Below the pieces are notes generated by a model that saw only the letters and a list, made by a program, of their open reading frames with translations, made no database searches and was not told the origin of the DNA. Shown here one piece after another: positions 57,195-64,000 of a stretch of DNA of 64,000 nt; within the stretch, counting starts at the first letter, position 1, and each line of letters begins with the position of its first letter. The stretch comes from Streptomyces lanatus (GTDB taxonomy: Bacteria; Actinomycetota; Actinomycetes; Streptomycetales; Streptomycetaceae): contig NZ_BNBM01000014.1 of the NCBI RefSeq assembly GCF_014655715.1, forward strand, positions 62,001 through 126,000, read 5' to 3'. A program made the translations under genes and the position numbers.

Positions 57195-58583
57195 ATGAAG
57201 GCACACGACGGCATGTACATCGACGGTGCCTGGCGGCCCGCCGCGGGCCGGGACGTGATCGAGGTGATCAATCCGGTCGACGAGCAGGTCATCGGCCGGG
57301 TCCCGGCCGGTACCGCCGCCGACGTCGACACCGCCGTACGCGCCGCCCGCGCCGCCCTCCCGGGCTGGGCCGCGACACCGCCGGCCGAGCGGGCCGCGCG
57401 GCTCACCGCCCTGCGTGACGTCCTCGACGCCCGCAAGGACGAGATCGCCGAGACCGTCACCGCCGAACTCGGCTCGCCGCTGAAGTTCTCGCAGGGGGTG
57501 CACGCGGGCGTGCCGATCGCGGTCGCGGGCTCCTACGCCGAGCTGGCGGCGACGTACGCCTTCGAGGAGAAGGTCGGCAACTCGACCGTGTACCAGGAGC
57601 CCATCGGCGTGGTCGGCGCGATCACGCCCTGGAACTACCCGCTCCACCAGATCGTCGCCAAGGCCGCCCCGGCGCTCGCGGCCGGCTGCACGGTCGTACT
57701 GAAGCCCGCCGAGGACACCCCGCTGGTCGCCCAGCTGTTCGCCGAGGCGGTCCACGAGGCGGGCCTGCCCGCGGGCGTCTTCAACCTGGTCACCGGCCTC
57801 GGCCCGGTCGCCGGCCAGGCGCTCGCCGAGCACCCGGGCGTCGACCTGGTCTCCTTCACCGGCTCCACGGCGGTGGGACGGCAGATCGGCGCGGTGGCGG
57901 GGGCGGCCGTCAAGAAGGTCGCCCTGGAACTCGGCGGCAAGTCCGCCAACGTCATCCTGCCCAGTGCCGACCTGGCCAAGGCGGTCAACGTCGGCGTCGC
58001 CAACGTCATGTCCAACTCGGGACAGACGTGCAGCGCCTGGACGCGGATGCTGGTCCACCGCGACCAGTACGACGAGGCCGTGGAGCTGGCCGCGGCCGCC
58101 GCCGCGAAGTACGGCGAGCGCATCGGCCCGGTGGTGAGCGCCAAGCAGCAGGAGCGGGTGCTCGGCTATGTCGGGAAGGGCGTCGCCGAGGGGGCGCGGC
58201 TGGTCGCGGGCGACACCGAAGCGCCGTACGAGAAGGGCTACTTCGTCAGCCCGACGGTCTTCGCCGAGGTGACGCCCGAGATGACGATCGCGCAGGAGGA
58301 GATCTTCGGCCCGGTCCTGTCGATCCTGCGCTACGAGGACGAGGACGACGCCCTGCGCATCGCCAACGGCACCGTCTACGGCCTCGCGGGCGCCGTGTGG
58401 GCGGGCGAGGAGGCGGAGGCGGTGGCCTTCGCGCGCCGGATGGACACCGGGCAGGTCGACATCAACGGCGGGCGTTTCAACCCGCTCGCGCCCTTCGGCG
58501 GCTACAAGCAGTCCGGCGTCGGACGCGAACTCGGCTCGCACGGCCTGTCCGAGTACCTCCAGACCAAGTCCCTGCAGTTCTGA
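57195..58583 (+). CDS. NAD(P)-dependent aldehyde dehydrogenase
   Basis: 462 aa; ATG behind GGGAGGA. ALDH signatures: GVVGAITPWNYPLHQIVAKAAPALAAGCTVVLKPAEDTP, LVSFTGSTAVGRQI, catalytic Glu in LELGGKSAN and catalytic Cys in NSGQTCSA. GPVLSILRY, GLAGAVW and PFGGYKQSGVGRELG complete it. Oxidises an aldehyde to acid; together with the alcohol dehydrogenase 11 bp downstream it forms an alcohol-to-acid pathway. A palindrome upstream suggests TetR control. Confidence 0.95.
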   Translation: MKAHDGMYIDGAWRPAAGRDVIEVINPVDEQVIGRVPAGTAADVDTAVRAARAALPGWAATPPAERAARLTALRDVLDARKDEIAETVTAELGSPLKFSQGVHAGVPIAVAGSYAELAATYAFEEKVGNSTVYQEPIGVVGAITPWNYPLHQIVAKAAPALAAGCTVVLKPAEDTPLVAQLFAEAVHEAGLPAGVFNLVTGLGPVAGQALAEHPGVDLVSFTGSTAVGRQIGAVAGAAVKKVALELGGKSANVILPSADLAKAVNVGVANVMSNSGQTCSAWTRMLVHRDQYDEAVELAAAAAAKYGERIGPVVSAKQQERVLGYVGKGVAEGARLVAGDTEAPYEKGYFVSPTVFAEVTPEMTIAQEEIFGPVLSILRYEDEDDALRIANGTVYGLAGAVWAGEEAEAVAFARRMDTGQVDINGGRFNPLAPFGGYKQSGVGRELGSHGLSEYLQTKSLQF

Positions 58584-58594
58584 GGAGCGTTCAC

Positions 58595-59674
58595 ATGGTT
58601 CGCGCTGCTGTTCTTCCGGCCGTGGGCGCTCCGCTGGAGATCACGGACATCGAGCTTCCCGACCCCGGCCCCGGCCAGGTCCGCGTCCGGCTCGCCGCGG
58701 CCGGCGTCTGCCACTCCGACCTGTCCCTGTCCGACGGCACCATGCGCGTCCCCGTGCCCGCGGTCCTGGGCCACGAGGGTGCGGGCACGGTCGTGGCCGT
58801 GGGGGAGGGGGTCACGCACATCGCCCCCGGCGACGGCGTCGTCCTCAACTGGGCCCCGTCGTGCGGGAGTTGCCATGCCTGCGGCCTCGGCGAGGTCTGG
58901 CTGTGCGCCAACGCCCTGAACGGCGCCGCCGACGTCTACGCCCGCACCGCCTCGGGCACCGATCTGCACCCCGGCCTGAACGTCGCCGCGTTCGCCGAGG
59001 AGACGGTCGTCAGGGCCGACTGCGCGCTGCCCCTCCCGGACGGCATCCCGCTCACCGACGCCGCCCTGCTGGGCTGCGCCGTCCTCACCGGCTATGGCGC
59101 CGTGCACCACTCGGCGCGGGTCCGCGCGGGGGAGACGGTCGCGGTGTTCGGTGTCGGCGGCGTGGGCCTGGCCGCCCTGCAGTCGGCCCGGATCGCGGGC
59201 GCGGCGAGGATCGTCGCCGTCGACGTCTCCCCGGCCAAGGAGGAGCTGGCACGCGTGGCCGGGGCCACCGACTACGTGGTCGCCTCCGAGAACACCGCCC
59301 GTGAGATCCGCGGCCTGACCGGCAAGCAGGGCGTGGACGTGGCCGTCGAGTGCGTGGGCCGCGCGGCGACGATCCGCACTGCCTGGGACTCCACCCGGCG
59401 CGGCGGGCGCACCACGGTCGTCGGCATCGGCGGCAAGGACCAGCAGGTCACCTTCAACGCCCTGGAGATCTTCCACTGGGGCCGCACCCTCTCCGGCTGC
59501 GTCTACGGCAACTCCGACCCGGCGCGCGACGTGCCGGTCCTCGCCGAGCACGTCCGGGCGGGCCGCCTGGACCTGGGCGCGCTGGTGACGGAACGGATCG
59601 CGCTGGAGGGGATCCCGGCGGCCTTCGAGAACATGCTCGCGGGCAAGGGAGGACGGGCGCTGGTCGTCTTCTAG
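58595..59674 (+). CDS. Zinc-dependent alcohol dehydrogenase (MDR)
   Basis: 359 aa. Catalytic zinc ligands are in GVCHSDL (Cys) and GHEGAGTVV (His-Glu), the structural zinc set is C-x2-C-x2-C-x7-C in CGSCHACGLGEVWLC, and the NAD site is VAVFGVGGVGLAALQSARIAG. It resembles class III-type or mycothiol-linked alcohol dehydrogenases in length, but cofactor use is not shown. AGGAG lies eight bases ahead of the ATG, and the gene follows the aldehyde dehydrogenase by 11 bp. A hairpin terminator follows. Confidence 0.94.
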   Translation: MVRAAVLPAVGAPLEITDIELPDPGPGQVRVRLAAAGVCHSDLSLSDGTMRVPVPAVLGHEGAGTVVAVGEGVTHIAPGDGVVLNWAPSCGSCHACGLGEVWLCANALNGAADVYARTASGTDLHPGLNVAAFAEETVVRADCALPLPDGIPLTDAALLGCAVLTGYGAVHHSARVRAGETVAVFGVGGVGLAALQSARIAGAARIVAVDVSPAKEELARVAGATDYVVASENTAREIRGLTGKQGVDVAVECVGRAATIRTAWDSTRRGGRTTVVGIGGKDQQVTFNALEIFHWGRTLSGCVYGNSDPARDVPVLAEHVRAGRLDLGALVTERIALEGIPAAFENMLAGKGGRALVVF

Positions 59675-59689
59675 CGCCCACTGCCGCAC

Positions 59690-59716
59690 GCCCCGGCCTC
59701 CTCGCGAGACCGGGGC
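59690..59716 (+). terminator. Hairpin terminator after alcohol dehydrogenase gene
   Basis: An 11-bp stem with one mismatch (GCCCCGGCCTC / GAGACCGGGGC, loop CTCGC) lies 15 bp after the stop and separates the ALDH-ADH operon from the MHS transporter gene. Confidence 0.75.
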
Positions 59717-59780
59717 CTTCGGTGTGCCCACGACCGCTCATTCGTGCCATGTACAGGTAAAACTCCTGCTGTGCGACCCG

Positions 59781-59819
59781 TTGACGTCCATACCGTCCGG
59801 TCAGTACGTTCCCGGGAAC
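59781..59819 (+). promoter_or_regulatory. Promoter with start-site palindrome for MHS symporter gene
   Basis: TTGACG and GTACGT are 17 bp apart (59781-59786, 59804-59809). GTTCCCGGGAAC, a perfect 12-bp palindrome, covers 59808-59819, right at the expected start site. CATACCGTCCGGTCAGTACG in the spacer is an imperfect TetR-like repeat. Confidence 0.5.
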
Positions 59820-59865
59820 CCGAGCCACCCCCCGTTCCGTCCCCGCACCCCCGGAGTGTGCACGC

Positions 59866-61188
59866 ATGGACACGGCACCTTCCGCCCAGCCGCTCACCCC
59901 TACCGCTCCCGCCGTCGCCAACCGGCGCCGCGTGGCCACCGCGGCGGCGCTCGCCTCCGCCGTCGAGTGGTACGACTACTTCGTCTTCGGCATCGCCGCC
60001 GCCCTCGTGCTCGGCGATCTGTACTTCCCGGCGGGCAGCCCCACCGCCGGAGTGCTCGCCGCCTTCGCCACCTTCGCCGTCGGCTTCCTGGCCCGCCCCA
60101 TCGGCGGCATCGTCGCCGGCCAGCTCGGCGACAAGCGCGGCCGCAAGCCCATGCTGGTCCTCGCGCTCACCCTCATGGGCATCGCCACCACCGGCATCGG
60201 CCTGCTCCCGACCTACGAGACCATCGGCGTCGCCGCCCCGATCCTGCTCGTCCTCCTGCGCATCGCCCAGGGCGTCGCCGTCGGCGCCCAGTGGGGCGGC
60301 GCCATGTTGATGGCCACCGAGTACGCCCCCAAGGGCAAGCGCGGTGTCTACGGCAGCGTCGTCCAACTCGGCGTCCCCATAGGCGTGGTGACCGCCAACT
60401 CGGTCTTCCTGCTCGCCGGGGCCTTCACCACCGACGCGCAGTTCGCGGCGTGGGGGTGGCGGGTGCCGTTCCTGATCGGCCTGTTCGTCCTCGCCCTCGC
60501 CTGGTACATCCACACCCGCGTCGAGGAGACCCCCGAATTCAAGGAGGCCGAGCGGGCGCTCGCGGAGAAGGAGAAGACGGAGCAGAGCAGCCCACTGCGC
60601 ACGATCCTGCGCGGCCACCTCGGCACGGTCCTCCTCGCCGGCGGCTCCTTCGCCGTCAACACCGCGACCTTCTACATCCTGATCACCGGCGTCCTCGACT
60701 ACACGACCCGCGAACTCGACATGGACAAGAGCGCGGTCCTCACCGTCTCGCTCTGCGTCAGCCTCACCCAGCTGGTGCTGATCCCGGCCGCCGCCGCGCT
60801 CTCCGACAAGATCGGCCGCATCCGCGTCTACGCGCTCGGGGCGGCGGGCATAGCCCTGTGGGCCGTACCGCTGTTCCTGCTCATCGACACCGGATCACTG
60901 CTGTGGCTGGCGGTCGGCTCCTTCGTCGCCAGCTGCTTCCTCAGCATCATGTACGGCCCCCAGGCGGCCCTGTTCGCCGAGCTGTTCACGCCCGAGATGC
61001 GCTACACCGGAGCCTCCCTCGGCTACCAGATCGCGGCCGTGCTCGGCGGCGGGCTCGCCCCCTTCATGATGGTGCTGCTGCTGGAGGCCTCGGGCACCTC
61101 CATGGCGGTGTCCGCGTACATCATCGGCCTCGCCGTGATCGCGCTGGCGTCCATCAAGGTCCTTGCGGACAGGGCGCGTTCACGCTGA
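59866..61188 (+). CDS. MHS-family MFS symporter (shikimate/proline/betaine type)
   Basis: 440 aa, 12 membrane segments. The MHS subfamily signature is clear: SAVEWYDYFVFGIAAALVLGDLYFP, FATFAVGFLARPIGGIVAGQLGDKRGRKPMLVLALTLMGIATTGIGLLPTY, GVAVGAQWGGAMLMATEYAPKGKRGVYGSV, and EETPEFKEAERALAEKEKTEQSSPLRTIL. Substrates of the family are small organic acids or osmolytes (H+ symport). Following the ALDH-ADH operon it may import the compound they oxidise. The stop overlaps the convergent EamA gene by 9 bp. Confidence 0.92.
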   Translation: MDTAPSAQPLTPTAPAVANRRRVATAAALASAVEWYDYFVFGIAAALVLGDLYFPAGSPTAGVLAAFATFAVGFLARPIGGIVAGQLGDKRGRKPMLVLALTLMGIATTGIGLLPTYETIGVAAPILLVLLRIAQGVAVGAQWGGAMLMATEYAPKGKRGVYGSVVQLGVPIGVVTANSVFLLAGAFTTDAQFAAWGWRVPFLIGLFVLALAWYIHTRVEETPEFKEAERALAEKEKTEQSSPLRTILRGHLGTVLLAGGSFAVNTATFYILITGVLDYTTRELDMDKSAVLTVSLCVSLTQLVLIPAAAALSDKIGRIRVYALGAAGIALWAVPLFLLIDTGSLLWLAVGSFVASCFLSIMYGPQAALFAELFTPEMRYTGASLGYQIAAVLGGGLAPFMMVLLLEASGTSMAVSAYIIGLAVIALASIKVLADRARSR

Positions 61189-62118
61189 CTCACGGGTCTG
61201 CTCGGGTCGCGGCACGCTCGCCACGACCCGGGCGGACCGCGCCCGGGACCGCGACACGGCGACACCGGCCAGGCACAACGCGCCACCCGCCAGCGTGAGC
61301 AGCCCCGGCACCTCGCCGAGCGCCAGCCATGACATCAGCACGACCAGCGCGGGCACCGCGTACGTGGTCGCGCCCATGCGGCTCGCGGTCGTGCGGGCGA
61401 GGGCGTAGGCCCAGGTCGTGAAGGCGAGCGCCAGCGAGAAGACGCCCAGATAGACCAGGTTGAGGGTCGCGGACAGCGAGGCGTGGGCCGCGTCGTCGAT
61501 GAGCTGCCCGGCGAAGGGCAGACAGAGCACCGCGCCGACCAGACAGCCGTACGTCGTCACCTGGAGCGGGCTCGCATGACCCAGCGCCGGCTTCTGCGCC
61601 ACCACACCGCCCGCGTAGCCGACCGCGGCGAGCAGGCACAGCACCACGCCGAGCACCGAGGATCCGCCCTCGCCCGACATCGAAAGCCCCACGGCCACCG
61701 CCCCCGCGAACGACACCGCCATGCCCGCCAGCAGCCGCGGCGGCATCGGATCGCCGAGCAGCCGGGCGCCCAGCAGCGCGATGAGGATCGGCCCGATGTT
61801 CACCACGAGAGCCGCCGTACCGGCGTCCACCTGCTGCTCGCCCCAGTTCAGCACGACGCTGTAGAACCCGAACCACAGCAGCCCGGATATGGCGATCCCG
61901 GGCCAGGCCGCGCGGGACGGCAGCCCCTCCCGCCGTACGACGCAGATGAGCCCCAGCACCAGGGCACCGACGAGCAGCCGCCCCAGCGCCAGCGCGCCCG
62001 GCGAGTACTCCGCACCCGCGCTGCGGATGGAGACGAAGGCGGAGGCCCACATCACGACGGTGAAGGCGGCGGCGCCGGCGGCGAGCAGGTCGGGACGGCG
62101 GGCGGGCGAGGCGTTCAT
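61180..62118 (-). CDS. EamA-domain (DMT superfamily) transporter
   Basis: 312 aa, ten membrane segments in two five-helix EamA repeats (AAFTVVMWASAFVSIRSAG...; LGVVLCLLAAVGYAGGVVAQKPALG...). Conserved loop features include GLLWFGFYSVVLNWGEQQVDAGTAALVVNIGPILIALLGARLLGDPMP, typical of metabolite exporters such as YdcZ/RhaT-like and amino-acid efflux members. Substrate unknown. The ATG at 62118 is preferred (GGAG upstream); one codon earlier is another ATG. The 3' end overlaps the MHS gene. Confidence 0.9.
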   Translation of the reverse strand: MNASPARRPDLLAAGAAAFTVVMWASAFVSIRSAGAEYSPGALALGRLLVGALVLGLICVVRREGLPSRAAWPGIAISGLLWFGFYSVVLNWGEQQVDAGTAALVVNIGPILIALLGARLLGDPMPPRLLAGMAVSFAGAVAVGLSMSGEGGSSVLGVVLCLLAAVGYAGGVVAQKPALGHASPLQVTTYGCLVGAVLCLPFAGQLIDDAAHASLSATLNLVYLGVFSLALAFTTWAYALARTTASRMGATTYAVPALVVLMSWLALGEVPGLLTLAGGALCLAGVAVSRSRARSARVVASVPRPEQTRESA

Positions 62119-62203
62119 CATGCTCCAGAGGTTAGGGAGAGGGAGATTCGGAAGCTCGCGGATTTCGGACGGCTCGTTCGGCGTCCGCGGGTGTGCGGGG
62201 CGC

Positions 62204-62926
62204 TCAGCGCAACGTCGCCGACTCGATGCCCAGCAGCTCGGCCAGGGCCCGCTCACCCGCCGCCGTCACCTTCACGGCCCGCTCCGACCCGATCCGCACG
62301 CACCACTCCGCCTCCAGCGCATGCCGGCACAGGGCCGCGCCCGCGACGCCGGCCAGGTGGGGGCGGCGTTCCGTCCAGTCGAGGCAGGCGCGGGCCAGTG
62401 GGCGGCGGCCGGTGCGGTCGAGGTGGATCCCGGTGCTGTCGAACCAGCCGATGCCGTCGTCCGTCAGGGCGAACCCCGTGTCCTGGCGCAGCAGCCCGCG
62501 CGAGGTCAACGCGTCGGTGACCGCGATGCCGAGCCGCCCGGCGAGATGGTCGTAGCAGGTGCGGCCCCGCGCCATGGCGGACCCGGCGCTGGACTCCCGC
62601 AGGTTCCGCGGCCGTACGGTGGCGCTCGGCGACACCTGGGCGGCCAGTTCCTCGACCAGTTGCGCGACCCGGGCGTCGGCCAGCCGGACGTACCGGTGCC
62701 GTCCCTGCCGCTCCTCGGTGAGCAGTCCGCCCGCGACGAGCTTGCTCAGATGCTCGCTCAGCGTGGACGCGGCGACCCCGGCATGCCGCGCCAGCTCACC
62801 GGCGGTCCACGCCCGCCCGTCGAGCAGCGCCAGCAGACAGGCCGCCCGGGTCTCGTCGGCGATGAGCGAGGCGAGCCGGGCCAGCTGGGGTGCCTGGGGG
62901 TCCCTGGTGGTCATGCCTCCCAGCAT
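62204..62926 (-). CDS. ArsR-family winged-helix regulator with C-terminal extension
   Basis: 240 aa from the ATG at 62926; an internal ATG at 62914 is also possible but its GGGAGG would be too close. HTH: LARLASLIADETRAACLLALLDGRAWTAGELARHAGVAASTLSEHLSKLVAGGLLTEERQGRHRYVRLADARVAQLVEELA, an ArsR-type winged helix without the metal-binding CVC motif. Residues 105-240 form an additional domain with two Cys/His patches (TCYDHLAGRLG, LCRHALEAEWCV) whose role is unknown; it may be a ligand domain. Lies 86 bp upstream of the EamA gene on the same strand and may regulate it. Confidence 0.87.
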   Translation of the reverse strand: MLGGMTTRDPQAPQLARLASLIADETRAACLLALLDGRAWTAGELARHAGVAASTLSEHLSKLVAGGLLTEERQGRHRYVRLADARVAQLVEELAAQVSPSATVRPRNLRESSAGSAMARGRTCYDHLAGRLGIAVTDALTSRGLLRQDTGFALTDDGIGWFDSTGIHLDRTGRRPLARACLDWTERRPHLAGVAGAALCRHALEAEWCVRIGSERAVKVTAAGERALAELLGIESATLR

Positions 62927-62960
62927 GGAGCACGGACACTTCGGTGGACGCCGAAGCGTG

Positions 62961-63602
62961 CTACGGGGTGCGCCCGACCTGCTCGTACTGCCGGGCCAGC
63001 CCGTCCAGCAGCGCCGTCAGCCCCGTCTCGAAGGCCCGCTCGTCGATCTTCTCCTGTTGCTCGGCGAGAAGGTGGGCCTGGCCGAGGTGCGGGTAGTCGG
63101 CGGGGTCGTACGCGCTCGCGTCGTCCACGAAACCCCCGGCGAACGAGCCGAGCGCCGAGCCCATGATGAAGTACCGCATCAGCGCGCCGATGGAGGTGGC
63201 CTGCGCCGGTGGCCAGCCCGCCGCCACCATCGCCCCGTAGACGGCGTCGGCGAGCCGCAGCGCGGCCGGACGGCGGCCAGGGCCGCGGGCGAGGACCGGG
63301 ACGATGTTGGGGTGGTCGCGCAGGGCCGCACGGTAGGAGACGGCCCAGTCGTGCAGCGCGGTCCGCCACTCCCGGCCGTCCTCGAACATCGACAGATCGA
63401 CCTGGGCGCTCACCGAGTCGGCGACGGCCTCCAGGATCTCGTCCTTGGTGCGGAAGTGGTTGTACAGCGACGGTCCGCTCACGCCCAGCTCGGCGGCGAG
63501 CCGGCGCGTGGAGACGGCCGACAGGCCCTCCGCGTCCACGAGTTCGCGGGCCGTCTCGACGATCCGGTCGTAGCTGAGCAGGGGCTTGCGCGGTCGGGCC
63601 AT
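62961..63602 (-). CDS. TetR-family regulator, likely controls acyl-CoA dehydrogenase and ALDH operons
   Basis: 213 aa. HTH: LSYDRIVETARELVDAEGLSAVSTRRLAAELGVSGPSLYNHFRTKDEILEAVADSV. The C-terminal domain is helical, TetR_C_1-like (ALRLADAVYGAMVAAGWPPAQATSIGALMRYFIMGSALGSF). It is divergent from the acyl-CoA dehydrogenase at the window end; the palindrome AAACTA-N7-TAATTT lies between. The same motif precedes the aldehyde dehydrogenase gene 6.5 kb away. ATG at 63602 chosen; a second ATG three codons upstream is possible. Confidence 0.91.
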   Translation of the reverse strand: MARPRKPLLSYDRIVETARELVDAEGLSAVSTRRLAAELGVSGPSLYNHFRTKDEILEAVADSVSAQVDLSMFEDGREWRTALHDWAVSYRAALRDHPNIVPVLARGPGRRPAALRLADAVYGAMVAAGWPPAQATSIGALMRYFIMGSALGSFAGGFVDDASAYDPADYPHLGQAHLLAEQQEKIDERAFETGLTALLDGLARQYEQVGRTP

Positions 63603-63629
63603 GGCGCACATAGTAGGGCTGCCCAACGG

Positions 63630-63648
63630 AAACTAGCAGTGCTAATTT
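63630..63648. promoter_or_regulatory. Palindromic operator AAACTA-N7-TAATTT between tetR and acyl-CoA dehydrogenase genes
   Basis: AAACTAGCAGTGCTAATTT, 28 bp from the tetR ATG and 47 bp from the dehydrogenase ATG. It shares 15 of 19 positions with 57134-57152. AT-rich, unlike the surroundings. Confidence 0.7.
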
Positions 63649-63651
63649 AAA

Positions 63652-63680
63652 TGTACGGCTTTCAAGTGTGCGGCTTTCAA
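63652..63680 (+). repeat. Tandem direct repeat in acyl-CoA dehydrogenase leader
   Basis: TGTACGGCTTTCAA and TGTGCGGCTTTCAA (13 of 14 identical) lie 15 bp apart, between the operator and the start codon. Confidence 0.6.
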
Positions 63681-63694
63681 TGGGGTGACTTTGC

Positions 63695-64000
63695 ATGAAC
63701 CTGGAGCTCAGCGAGGAGCAGACCGCCGTCCGCCGGCTCGCCCGGGACTTCGTGGACCGCGAGATCGCCCCGCACGTCGTCACCTGGGACCGGGAGGAGG
63801 AAGTGGACCGGTCCATCGTCAAGAAGCTCGGCGAGGTCGGCTTCCTGGGGCTGACGATCGACGAGGAGTACGGCGGCTCCGGCGGCGACCACCTCGCGTA
63901 CTGCCTGGTCACGGAGGAGCTGGGGCGCGGTGACTCCTCGGTGCGCGGGATCGTGTCGGTCTCCCTGGGCCTGGTCGCCAAGACCATCGCGGCGTGGGGG
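63695..64000 (+). CDS. Acyl-CoA dehydrogenase, N-terminal part (3' truncated by window)
   Basis: The first 102 codons are present. MNLELSEEQTAVRRLARDFVDREIAPHVVTWDREEEVDRSIVKKLGEVGFLGLTIDEEYGGSGGDHLAYCLVTEELGRGDSSVRGIVSVSLGLVAKTIAAWG is the N-terminal helical domain of the acyl-CoA dehydrogenase family, with the EYGGSGG loop. The FAD and active-site regions lie beyond the window. It would oxidise acyl-CoA in fatty- or branched-acid breakdown. Divergent from a TetR gene across the palindrome and a tandem repeat. Confidence 0.9.
   Translation, partial: MNLELSEEQTAVRRLARDFVDREIAPHVVTWDREEEVDRSIVKKLGEVGFLGLTIDEEYGGSGGDHLAYCLVTEELGRGDSSVRGIVSVSLGLVAKTIAAWG

Noticed and set aside
55605..58541. 978-codon minus-strand frame spanning the ABC ATPase to ALDH genes
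   Set aside because: It crosses three well-supported plus-strand genes and reads as Asp/Gly/Arg low complexity.

Overview
The window is high-GC actinobacterial DNA, almost certainly a Streptomyces chromosome. Third-codon positions are nearly always G or C, GTG and TTG starts are common, and there are many Tat/Sec-secreted enzymes. The typical families are here: streptogrisin-type proteases, a SepF paralogue, DnaE2, ECF sigma/anti-sigma pairs, TetR/MarR/GntR regulators and an LAETG-anchored LPMO. From memory (not checked) the gene order resembles the core-arm region around SCO17xx of S. coelicolor. No tRNA, rRNA, IS element, prophage or CRISPR array was recognised. The window opens inside the 3' end of a glutaryl-CoA dehydrogenase gene and closes inside the 5' end of an acyl-CoA dehydrogenase gene.

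Layout. 1-5.9 kb: gcdH end, sepF-like gene, a DUF5685 protein with an extreme Cys-rich tail, and two streptogrisin-like proteases flanking a slipin. 6-12.5 kb: a YhgE/Pip-like membrane protein, then a dnaE2 plus ImuB-like mutagenesis cassette behind a LexA-like box, then a cupin/MarR divergent pair with twin palindromic operators. 12.6-18.8 kb: secreted lipase, LPMO, GNATs, a 46-aa small protein, a methyltransferase behind a duplicated RecA-NDp/PafBC-like promoter, DUF402, a YtrA-type GntR and DUF72. 18.8-29.8 kb: an AAA protein and an exopolysaccharide-type locus (GH39-like hydrolase, flippase fused to a GT-C-like membrane domain, NodB deacetylase, two GT2s, CelD/BcsL-like acyltransferase, small membrane protein). 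30-34 kb: subtilisin-like protease divergent from an SGNH lipase, and a Ser/Thr kinase.

34-40.5 kb: a SigK/RskA-type sigma and anti-sigma pair divergent from a DUF4331 - TPR - His-rich NicO operon. Both promoters carry the same SigK-type hexamers with the same 15-nt spacer, so the module looks self-contained and autoregulated. 40.6-48.3 kb: a small conserved protein, DrrAB-like ABC exporter with divergent TetR and long inverted operator, an orphan ISP-type restriction domain, hmgA with a HutC-type GntR, a lipoprotein and a TetR. 48.4-57.1 kb: molybdopterin oxidoreductase, CitMHS transporter, MFS transporter, a secreted anchored protein coupled to a class-F-type sortase, an orphan sugar-ABC ATPase and DUF3574. 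57.2-64 kb: aldehyde dehydrogenase, Zn alcohol dehydrogenase, MHS-family symporter, EamA exporter, ArsR-like and TetR regulators, acyl-CoA dehydrogenase start.

Most regulators sit next to, and probably control, their neighbours. The best regulatory leads are the SigK-type divergent promoters (38.95-39.07 kb), the 19-bp palindrome shared by the aldehyde dehydrogenase leader and the TetR/acyl-CoA dehydrogenase intergenic region (57.13 and 63.63 kb), and the LexA-like and PafBC-like DNA-damage promoters. The best candidate for an undescribed system is the exopolysaccharide-type locus with its flippase-glycosyltransferase fusion.
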